Of a stretch of 64,000 bases of DNA, positions 56,869-64,000 are shown piece after piece. The stretch spans positions 434,001 to 498,000 of the forward strand of contig JALBYC010000007.1 of NCBI GenBank assembly GCA_023212645.1, in the 5' to 3' direction. Numbering within the stretch: the stretch's first letter is position 1; each line of letters starts with the position of its first letter. Both the position numbers and the translations under genes were made by a program. The notes under the pieces are model-generated. The model was given only the letters and a program-made list of their open reading frames with translations, was not told the DNA's origin and ran no database searches. The DNA is from Farysia itapuensis. Lineage: Eukaryota > Basidiomycota > Ustilaginomycetes > Ustilaginales > Ustilaginaceae.

Positions 56869-56919
56869 ATGACCAATGGACGGCTCACAGCAGCCACCGT
56901 CGCCGCCCTCTTTTCCTGA
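56869..56919 (+). promoter_or_regulatory. Overlapping upstream ORF of the TAPT1 gene
   Basis: ATG seven bases before the main ATG at 56876, in another frame, encoding 16 residues and ending TGA at 56919. Any scanning ribosome meets it first. Confidence 0.45.
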
Positions 56920-59623
56920 ACAGCAGCTGGGACAGGTTCCAGTTGAGCTTGAACCTGTCTCAGACAATGCTCCTCATACCACAGACTCGGATTTTCTGGA
57001 TTCCCCTGTCCGTTACCAAAAAGCACCGATTCAAGTGCTAATGACCAATGGCACGCGCCAGTACAGTTCCGACTCATCCACTTCGGTGGCATCCACCGCC
57101 TCTCAAGAATCACTGTCTACAGCTCCCATCGTTACAGAGAGGTTGGATCCCGAACACGAAGATGTGTGGGAAGATGAGCACGATGATTCTGCCTCCGATG
57201 TCTCAGATGCGGGCAGCAGCGAAGAGAACATAGATCTACCAGCATATAGAGAGGCGACGGCTCAATACAGAAAGAGCAGAAAAGCGTTGATGCTCTCTGG
57301 TCTTTCCTCCTTTGCCTCTTCGCCCTCTGCAGAAAGTCTGGTCAATAGCACTTCTGCATCCTTCTTGCAGACCAACTCTCGCGACTCTGATGGCTCCCTT
57401 GACCAACATGACTCGTATGTCGAACCTACAGCATCAAAGGCGGTGGGCAAGGTGCTTCATGTCCCAAGGTCTCAAGACATGTCGTATGCAGCGCTGGCGA
57501 GGAGCAGTCATCTCTTTGACTCTCGTTCTCCGTCAGCTACTCCAGAGATCGAAACGGACGAGGGCACCGCAGAATCGCCAGTCAGCTATCAGATCCCCAC
57601 TCCTGACAGGAACAGCATGTCTCCCGAACCTCTGCGCCCACCAGCCAGCAATGATGTGCAGTCCTATCGGAACGCGGCTACACCCAGAGCATCAGCACCA
57701 CGCCTGGACGACTCTGCCCGCATCTCCAGTCTCAGCAACGACGGCTCACTGCTGACCGAAGACGGAGACATGTCGATCGAGCAATATGAACTAGCTCCCT
57801 CTATCGAGGCGGGTAGTCCGAGCATACTTCGTCGTGGAGATTCTTATTTCAAGCCCAAGACCAAGCTTGCCGCTCTCCAAGAAGATTTGGTGGACGCCAA
57901 AGAAAAGGCGGTTCCCGATGTCGCTGCTGTACTCGAGCGGGCTCCCTTCAGTCTGTGGGACTACTTGCAAGAAGAGGTCCTCGCAACCGACTTTGACTCG
58001 ACGCAAGAAATGAAATGGGAGCGGGTCACCAACTTTATTTCGATCCCCTTTTGGATGGAGAAGATCATTCTATTCGGCTTTGTTGTCTGTCTCGACTCCT
58101 TTTTGTACACATTCACTATACTGCCTTTACGCTTCGGCGTGGCAACGTGGAGGTGGATCACAAACACCGTCACCTGGGTCTGTGGAGGTGAACGGCGCTA
58201 TCTCCATTCCTCGCACAAATGCGACATTCTCAAAACACTGCTCATCATCTTCAGCTGCATCATTCTGTCGCACATCACAGATGCGAGCAAAATGTATCAC
58301 TCGGTCCGTGGTCAGGACGTTGTCAAGCTCTCGGTCATTTTCAACGTCCTCGAGATCGCCGATCGTTTGTGCTGCAGCTTTGGACAGGATCTGCTCGATT
58401 CGCTCTTTTCTCGGACCACGCTGGCTCGACGCAAAAATGGTAGACAGCCCTACCTGCGACCCCTTGGCTTTTTCTGTCTCAGTTTGTGCTATGTCCTAGC
58501 CCATACGCTAGTGCTGTTCTATCAGCTGGTAACACTCAACGTTGCAATCAACAGCTACGACAACGCTCTGTTGACTCTTCTGCTGTCAAATCAATTCGTC
58601 GAAATCAAGTCGAGCGTGTTCAAAAAGTTCGAAAAGGAAAATGTCTTCCAGATGACATGTGCCGACATTGTCGAGCGTTTCCAGCTCACCCTCATGCTGT
58701 CCGCTATTGGTCTTCGCAACTTGATCGAGCTATCGGGAGGATCTTTGGAAGGTGGGGGTGCAAGTCCTTTGCCAGCAAGTTTCACCGTCTTCCCGAGTCT
58801 CAGCCTCTTGGAAACGATATTGACCCCCGTCTGCATCGTCTTGGCCAGCGAGTGCATTGTCGACTGGCTCAAACACGCTTTCATCACCAAGTTCAATCAC
58901 ATACGTCCTGCCGTCTATGGCCGGTTTATGGATGTGCTCTGCAGAGACCTGGTGGTCGGAGGTCCGTCTACGGCAAGAGAAAAGAGTCGCAAGCACACCT
59001 TTGTCGACCAGAGCCCCATTGTCAGTCGACGGCTGGGTTTTGCTGCGCTGCCACTTGCATGCCTCCTTGTCAGGCTCATCCTTCAGATTATCAGCATGAT
59101 TGGGGACACCAGTCACATTGACGAGTGTGCAGTCCCGCTGGCCTCCATCTCGGAGACCGGTTGGGTGGGCACGGTCGCCCGCAAGTTTGGTGCGGTAGAC
59201 ATCGATAATGAATGGGTCAGAGCCGTGGATCTCTTCGTGCGCGGTTCAGCCTGGGCCCTCACTATGGCTATTGCCTGGATATTTCTGGTCGCCATCAAGC
59301 TGCTGCTGGGCACTAATTTGGTCAGCTTTGCTTCCCATCGGTACGCGACTATGCACGAGCGCGAGGTCGAGGAGAATCTCAATGCCAAAGACCGCCAACC
59401 CATCGGCACTGACAAAGAGGAGCGCATCTACGACAAACGTCTTGGAGTCTTCCTTGACAAGACCGAGGATAATGCCGTCCAAATTCTTGTCGATGGCACA
59501 CACGTCTCTCCTCTCAAGGGTACTCGTGCCGAAGCGTTCAAACCCATGCCCAATGGACAAAGTAAAGGCTCGTCCCTGATGGATGTAAGTCGTTATACGA
59601 TGGTCAGATCCCGTATATGGTGA
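56876..59623 (+). CDS. TAPT1/Emp65-family ER membrane protein
   Basis: 915 residues. After a 350-residue acidic, Ser-rich N-terminus the family core begins: LWDYLQEEVLATDFDSTQEM, FISIPFWMEKIILFGFVVCL, CDILKTLLIIFSCIILSHI, FNVLEIADRLCCSFGQDLLD, with further helices to about 830. Yeast Emp65 works with Slp1 in ER protein quality control; human TAPT1 is linked to skeletal and ciliary development. The last codons read through a GTAAGT (59585) that could be a splice donor; splicing to CTATAG at 59710 would replace VSRYTMVRSRIW with LVRLDPP. Confidence 0.88.
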   Translation: MDGSQQPPSPPSFPEQQLGQVPVELEPVSDNAPHTTDSDFLDSPVRYQKAPIQVLMTNGTRQYSSDSSTSVASTASQESLSTAPIVTERLDPEHEDVWEDEHDDSASDVSDAGSSEENIDLPAYREATAQYRKSRKALMLSGLSSFASSPSAESLVNSTSASFLQTNSRDSDGSLDQHDSYVEPTASKAVGKVLHVPRSQDMSYAALARSSHLFDSRSPSATPEIETDEGTAESPVSYQIPTPDRNSMSPEPLRPPASNDVQSYRNAATPRASAPRLDDSARISSLSNDGSLLTEDGDMSIEQYELAPSIEAGSPSILRRGDSYFKPKTKLAALQEDLVDAKEKAVPDVAAVLERAPFSLWDYLQEEVLATDFDSTQEMKWERVTNFISIPFWMEKIILFGFVVCLDSFLYTFTILPLRFGVATWRWITNTVTWVCGGERRYLHSSHKCDILKTLLIIFSCIILSHITDASKMYHSVRGQDVVKLSVIFNVLEIADRLCCSFGQDLLDSLFSRTTLARRKNGRQPYLRPLGFFCLSLCYVLAHTLVLFYQLVTLNVAINSYDNALLTLLLSNQFVEIKSSVFKKFEKENVFQMTCADIVERFQLTLMLSAIGLRNLIELSGGSLEGGGASPLPASFTVFPSLSLLETILTPVCIVLASECIVDWLKHAFITKFNHIRPAVYGRFMDVLCRDLVVGGPSTAREKSRKHTFVDQSPIVSRRLGFAALPLACLLVRLILQIISMIGDTSHIDECAVPLASISETGWVGTVARKFGAVDIDNEWVRAVDLFVRGSAWALTMAIAWIFLVAIKLLLGTNLVSFASHRYATMHEREVEENLNAKDRQPIGTDKEERIYDKRLGVFLDKTEDNAVQILVDGTHVSPLKGTRAEAFKPMPNGQSKGSSLMDVSRYTMVRSRIW

Positions 59624-59739
59624 CTGCCCCAAGTATTAGTCCGGGTCGAAGCATTGCACTGTTTTTCGCTTGTCGCTTCTTGTTGATGCTAATGCGCACT
59701 CAATCCTATAGCTCGTACGCCTTGACCCCCCCTGAATAC

Positions 59740-60055
59740 TATGTCGTGTATTGGCGCATTTGCCCTACAGTTGAATCCTCTTTGTGGGCCTCACAGCGCG
59801 TGCCAAGCAATTACGTACCCTCAGGTCCACCTTTGAGCCTTTTCCCGCCGCTTGCATGCTCGATATGATCGCATCAACTTCGTCTCTTTCGACAGATGCC
59901 GCTTTAGTGAAGAAGATTTTGACATGTTAGAGCGTAGCTTTTTACTTGTTAGATTAAATATGCCGTTTTTTTTCGCCTTTAGCTCGCGATGTTTTTGTTG
60001 ATGCATCTTCCCTTCCTACCACCATCATCCCCATCGGATCGTTTTTTGCGGCCGC
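59740..60055. other. Gap downstream of the TAPT1 gene
   Basis: T-rich, no gene recognised. Two sense-strand octamers, TGTTAGAG (59925-59932) and TGTTAGAT (59947-59954), lie 15 bp apart without an evident gene below. Confidence 0.4.
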
Positions 60056-60670
60056 TCATTGCTCGATGTTCTTCTTAATAAACCCTTGAATCCTTGCACC
60101 AGCATCCCACAACGGCCTCGCCCATTCGTGTCCTTTGCTCCCATCGCCGTTTTCGTCTCCTCCCCAGAGTGTATGCGCATCTGGTCCGAGAACCTTGCTG
60201 TTCAGCGAGGTTTGTTCAGTCCTTCGCCTTCGGCGCCAGTACACTGACTCCTTCTAGCGCGTCCCTTGTAGCAGTTGCCATCGGTGCGTAAGTGAAAAGG
60301 CACGACGTGTTCGTCACTGTTGCTCTTCATCGATACGCGTATCGCTTTCAGTCGCTCTGCGAATATTGCTGATCGTTTCGAGCCAGCTGTCCAGACTCGC
60401 ATCATCAACGTGAGCTCTTCGAGCTTTCAGCATGCTTTTTGACCTTGACTTACTTGCTGAACGGTCCTCTGGACTGTACGATAGCAGCTTCTGATGCCTC
60501 GCGAATTGCTCGGGCACTCCATGAGTGTCGCTGGGGCTATGCACACTCTTGCTGCTCCTGCAAGCTGAAACTCTACGACGCAGCTGTTTGTAATCTGCGC
60601 CTGCACGCTGCATCAGCGGAGTTGACAGAGACTCTACCTTGCATGGCTGCCTCTGGAAGAGTGCCCACAT
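60056..60670 (-). CDS. Doubtful two-exon hypothetical protein
   Basis: Two protein-like open stretches, 60670-60318 and 60197-60056, join in phase if a GTGACG donor and GAACAG acceptor are used (164 residues). The first is basic and Ser-rich (DSWLETISNIRRATES near its end); the second begins KVLGPDAHTLWGGDENGDGS and ends GARIQGFIKKNIEQ. The donor is weak and I recognise no family. It could equally be two remnants of a decayed gene at the edge of the repeat-rich zone. Confidence 0.28.
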
Positions 60671-61105
60671 GTGCAAAAGCGACTAATGCCCCTCATGCAC
60701 GAGTAAACTCTACAGCATTAGACTTTCATGCACGGTATACAAAGCTATTCCCCCCTTCGTGCGTATACCGGCGCCTAATAGTCTCGTATACCACAGCTCA
60801 CCAGTCCTGTATGCCTAAGTTCCCTTTGCTAATCGTGCTGACACATCTGTTGGCCCTCTTCGAGGGATAAAGTATATGACAAGGTTCTGGTCCACTCTCC
60901 GATGCACTTTCTTCATTCAGTCTTGTGCTAAGTCTTGTAGTGTGCAGTCACTCCGATACTGTCCTATTTGGTCGTGCGTCTGCCATGTAGTATATTGCCA
61001 CTCCTCTCACCTTACACGACGCTTTATACATCTGTGCCTTCTGCTCCTCCTGCTGAGCTTGTGTCTGTGTATCATCCCCTTTCAGTCGTTCCTCAGCATG
61101 ACGAC
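60671..61105. other. Gene-free stretch
   Basis: No recognisable gene. Reading frames present lack start context, domains and any sign of coding bias. Confidence 0.4.
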
Positions 61106-61150
61106 GTTCCTTCACCGCCCGTTCCTTCACCGCCCGTTCCTTCACCGCCC
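61106..61150. repeat. 15-bp tandem repeat, three perfect copies
   Basis: GTTCCTTCACCGCCC repeated three times without change, then a partial GCTTCCTTCC. Confidence 0.85.
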
Positions 61151-61628
61151 GCTTCCTTCCCAACGTGTCTGTCGCTCGTGAAAGGTGCCTCAGTTTGGCA
61201 ACTGGTGCGCAATTCCGCCTCGTCTGCTGCTTGTATGCGTGCTGATTCCGAAGCATCATCAGTCCGCAGTCTTGAGTGTATCTCAACCTCCCTCCGGCTT
61301 CTCCCCTGCCCGGGTGGCCAACAATTTCGCGTTCAGGTATCGCTTGTTTTCCGGCGGGACATGACCGAGCCTTACGACCGTTTTGGAACTAGACGCAAAC
61401 CCCCCCAAAAATCGGTCCCGTGCAGCCAATTTGCTGAGGTTGATTTACCGAGCATTGCGATGTACCATTTTTTGTGATTTCACTCGCCTCATGTGCAGTG
61501 TTATCACTCATGTCTTCGGCAAAGCTGGAAGCCACCCTTCTTGCGCCTGGAACTCACTAGGGCAACGCTGAGCATTGTGCAAGAGTCGAAATGTATCGCT
61601 GAGCCTCAGCCGAGCGATGCAGATTGAG
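61151..61628. other. Gene-free stretch
   Basis: About 480 bp with no gene or repeat that I can support. Confidence 0.4.
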
Positions 61629-61718
61629 CTAATTTACATATTTTCAATACATTTTTTATTAAAATTAATGGGCCGGCCCATAATTAATTAAATATTTATT
61701 AAATTAAATAAATAATAT
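61629..61718. repeat. AT-rich island 1 with a GC palindrome at its centre
   Basis: About 90 bp of almost pure A/T around the perfect palindrome TGGGCCGGCCCA (61669-61680). The 14-mer GCCGGCCCATAATT (61672-61685) recurs at 62146. Confidence 0.8.
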
Positions 61719-62102
61719 CGACAAATCGCGCGTCAGAGACGTGATTTCTGGCGATTTTGGCAGCTCTTGACCTGAATGCAGCCAAGGCCGCTGAAGAACC
61801 GCACACAAGCCCGGTAAACTGTGCATATCTCTCCTTCGACACGTATCTGCTACAGGCAAGCATTGCAGACCAGGAAAAACATGGCACACACGACCCAAAT
61901 TGTGACAAACTAGCATGCATGAATGGCCGCGCTCGACCTGTTGGCAACGAAAGTATGGGCGTCTTCAAGCAACATTTCAGTACATATGAAGGCTTATACA
62001 CGGAGCCGCGTTTACGTCGCACACGAAACGCTGTGTCACGCGCTATTTACGGTAGGTTTGGTAAATTTGGTGCGCTTTTTGCCTAAATCGCCCAAAACAT
62101 GG
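61719..62102. other. Ordinary-composition spacer between the two AT islands
   Basis: About 380 bp of normal GC. A 109-codon frame (61757-62086) has no recognisable domain and I do not call it a gene. Confidence 0.35.
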
Positions 62103-62216
62103 TCAAAATATCATTATATAAGCATTTAATTTATTTATTTTATGAGCCGGCCCATAATTTAATTAATTGAATTTAATTTCCAGTAAATGAATTAATTAAA
62201 GTTTCATAAAAATGGT
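62103..62216. repeat. AT-rich island 2, same core as island 1
   Basis: A/T-rich stretch around GCCGGCCCATAATT (62146-62159), 474 bp downstream of the first copy and in the same orientation. Confidence 0.8.
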
Positions 62217-62640
62217 ACTGAAAGCGACGCAAAAGCTCGTACTATGGTCACTGGATTGATAGCTGCTCGTGTGCCGACAAGCGCGACTGCTTTGACAGCC
62301 AAAAAGAAATTACTGGCTTCACCCTGACTTGAGAGACCACCTTTCACACAAATGTGGATTTGCAACTTAAAAACGTACTCAAACAGAGGCATTGAAGCAT
62401 TTGTAGGGTCACCGGTTCTAAATCCGAGTGGTCGCCGGTGATAGCTCACGACATGTAGCGCCCCTCGAGCTCTCACGCATGACTTATGGGCTGAGCCAGC
62501 GCTCTAGGAATCGTCTCTGAGCCTGCTCCTTCACCACAAGCCCAAAAAAATGTGTCTTCGATTATCCGGTAAGGCTACAAGGCAGCATACATTCGTGGGA
62601 GAGGGAGTGGCGGAGGGGTGCTTGTAAGCACGTGCGTTCA
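62217..62640. other. Gene-free stretch before the repeat field
   Basis: About 420 bp without a recognisable gene. Confidence 0.35.
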
Positions 62641-63010
62641 CACGTGGGGCCGCGAGCGTAGGGAGTGACTGCTGAAGTGCCTGGTCTTTGCATCTGCAAG
62701 GGAGCGCATTAGCGTGCAGGAGGACGGCAAGCACGTGGACCGCGGTCTAGACGTGTCCAGGAGCGCGCATAAGGGGCCTAGAAGCGCCCATGCACGAACT
62801 ACAGCTCTCTGGGAGAAATTGTATGCAGGGCCTAGACGCACTACGAAGCGGTAATACAGTGCTGAGAAGCGTATACAAGCGCGCATGCAGGAGTCTAGAC
62901 TCGATTGGGAGAGCTCCTGCAGGAACCGGCGTGTTTGGGGAGCGTAGATGCAGGGATCGGGGTGTTTTGGATGCGCAGATGCATGAGCCTAACCGGATAT
63001 GGAAGCCAGG
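62641..63010. repeat. Degenerate repeats built on CTAGA and GCATGCA motifs
   Basis: CCTAGAAGC/CCTAGACGC, GTCTAGAC and GCGCATGCA-type words recur at about 30-60 bp intervals (for example near 62746, 62778, 62833, 62892). Looks like an eroded minisatellite. Confidence 0.4.
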
Positions 63011-63675
63011 GTGGACGGGGCATGACGCATGACATGCAGCATGAATTTGGACCGAAGCATACATGCAGGATGCAGCAAGGTTGGGCACATGGGCAGTCGT
63101 CCACGAGAGGTTCACACACGCAGAAATGCATGGAAGCTGCAAGTCTATGCCTTCTTCAGACGCGCACATCAAACCTAGAAGCGAACAAGGCAGAGGCACA
63201 CGAACAGTGATCCAGAACCAGGACGATTGCAGAGAAAATACCACGCTAGAGACTGCATTGTGCATCGAGATGCGTACTGCCTTTAGTGGCTATATGCAGA
63301 AGAACAGAGCAAGAGGCGGCGGCTTTTGGTCTTGAAATCATGCAAGGGATTGTGAAATTCCATGGGGATCGAGCCGGCACTTGAGCAGTGAACGAGGAAT
63401 GGGGCAGCAGCCCGAGCTGCCGAGGTGGCACGTCACAGCAGCAATCACGGCAGTGCGCAAATAGCGAGTGTACTCGGGAGTCTGGGCAGATAAACAGAGG
63501 CGCTGCACAGTCGAGACTAGCGCGAGAAACAAAAGGGTACAGAATCTGGGTCTTGCTCAAAACCTGGCCGAGAGATATCTGGTTGCTGGGCAGGATTGCC
63601 TGCACGGACATAAGCAGAGTGTAAGAAAATTGGGTGACAGGGACAGGCATGCACGATCTTGCGAAATGGGTTACC

Positions 63676-64000
63676 GAAGATCTGGGTGAACGGCGAAAGG
63701 TAGGAGCGTCTGTGTGGCCGCCGAGGAATCTGGGTGATAGGTTAACGCATGCACCAACACGAAAAAGGGAGATTGGCCAGAGATCCGGGTGACAGGGGAA
63801 AGGCAGGAGGGTCTGCACGGCTGGCGGAGGAATCTGGGTGACAGGCTGACGCATGTACCAACACGAAAAAGGGAGATTGGCGAAAAGGCAGGAGTGTCTG
63901 CACGGCTGGCGGAGGAATCTGGGTGACAGGTTAGCGCATGCACACAAACACGAAACAGGGGCTGCTGGCGAGAGATCTGGGTAACGCAGAAGCGACCGCT
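63676..64000. repeat. Minisatellite with 104/85-bp units, running off the window
   Basis: GGAATCTGGGTGA begins units at 63725, 63829 and 63914. Unit 1 is 104 bp, unit 2 is 85 bp and lacks about 19 bp around CAGAGATCCGGGTGACA; unit 3 is cut by the edge. A half unit (GAAGATCTGGGTGAACGGCG) precedes at 63677. Long open frames across it are by-products of the repeat. Confidence 0.8.

Noticed and set aside
61106..61150. Triple 15-bp repeat as part of a PSP-repeat protein
   Set aside because: The open frame across it (VPSPPVPSPPVPSPP) has no supporting start, domain or neighbour exon; treated as a simple repeat.
63246..63947. 233-codon minus-strand frame with internal repeats
   Set aside because: The repeated peptide simply mirrors the minisatellite; no start context and no homology recognised.
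1..64000. CRISPR arrays, prophage, bacterial operons, secondary-metabolite cluster
   Set aside because: No regularly spaced direct repeats with unique spacers, no phage genes, and no PKS/NRPS/terpene enzymes. Gene content and introns are eukaryotic.

Overview
The window looks like nuclear DNA of a basidiomycete yeast or smut, most probably Ustilaginomycotina (inference). It has about 55% GC, compact genes with few introns (mostly 50-130 bp, GTRNGT...CAG), intron-bearing tRNAs, Zn2Cys6 and Boi-type proteins, and the fungal forms of Jip5, Tip20, Clp1 and Mediator/TFIID subunits. I see no bacterial operons, CRISPR arrays or intact transposons.

Layout. 1-18.3 kb: 5' part of an ABC-C transporter (gene runs off the left edge), BSD2-like Rsp5 adaptor, TIP20/RINT1 tether, a four-exon NDUFA1 (complex I MWFE) gene, JIP5, a Boi1/2 polarity scaffold, DPH1, a Zn2Cys6 regulator and a Kre6/Skn1 glucan-synthesis protein. 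18.5-31 kb: an unknown coiled-coil protein, TRM2, an Mtf2-like mitochondrial protein, a zeta-crystallin quinone reductase, acetyl-CoA synthetase, CLP1, HIBCH, and tRNA-Gly and tRNA-Thr genes. 31-44.2 kb: lumazine synthase, a Gtt1-like GST, NAC-beta, ATP synthase subunit e, PP1 catalytic subunit, a second identical tRNA-Gly(UCC), TAF5, a WS/DGAT acyltransferase, a Med27-like protein and ArsH. 44.2-59.7 kb: an Ark/Prk kinase, tRNA-Gly(GCC), a PIN-like carrier, a Pyp1-like HAD phosphatase, a six-exon three-RRM protein, a second tRNA-Gly(GCC), MnSOD, carnosine N-methyltransferase and a TAPT1-family membrane protein. 59.7-64 kb: gene-poor DNA with one doubtful small gene, twin AT-rich islands and degenerate minisatellites, resembling subtelomeric or heterochromatic sequence.

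The genes are mainly housekeeping and do not form one pathway. Themes that recur are mitochondria (NDUFA1, ATP21, Mtf2-like, HIBCH), acetyl-/acyl-CoA metabolism (ACS, HIBCH, WS/DGAT), redox and metalloid defence (ZTA1, GST, ArsH, SOD, BSD2) and translation (DPH1, TRM2, NAC, tRNAs).

The most notable architecture is at the level of gene arrangement. An octamer TGTTAGA(G/T) lies 58-76 bp upstream of five unrelated start codons, always on the sense strand. Three of five tRNA genes sit 78-108 bp upstream of a protein start on the same strand. Five convergent gene pairs are separated by only 58-73 bp. Several genes (NDUFA1, ATP21, NAC-beta, the RRM gene) become visible only after splicing; I assembled them by hand and checked the reading phase at every junction.
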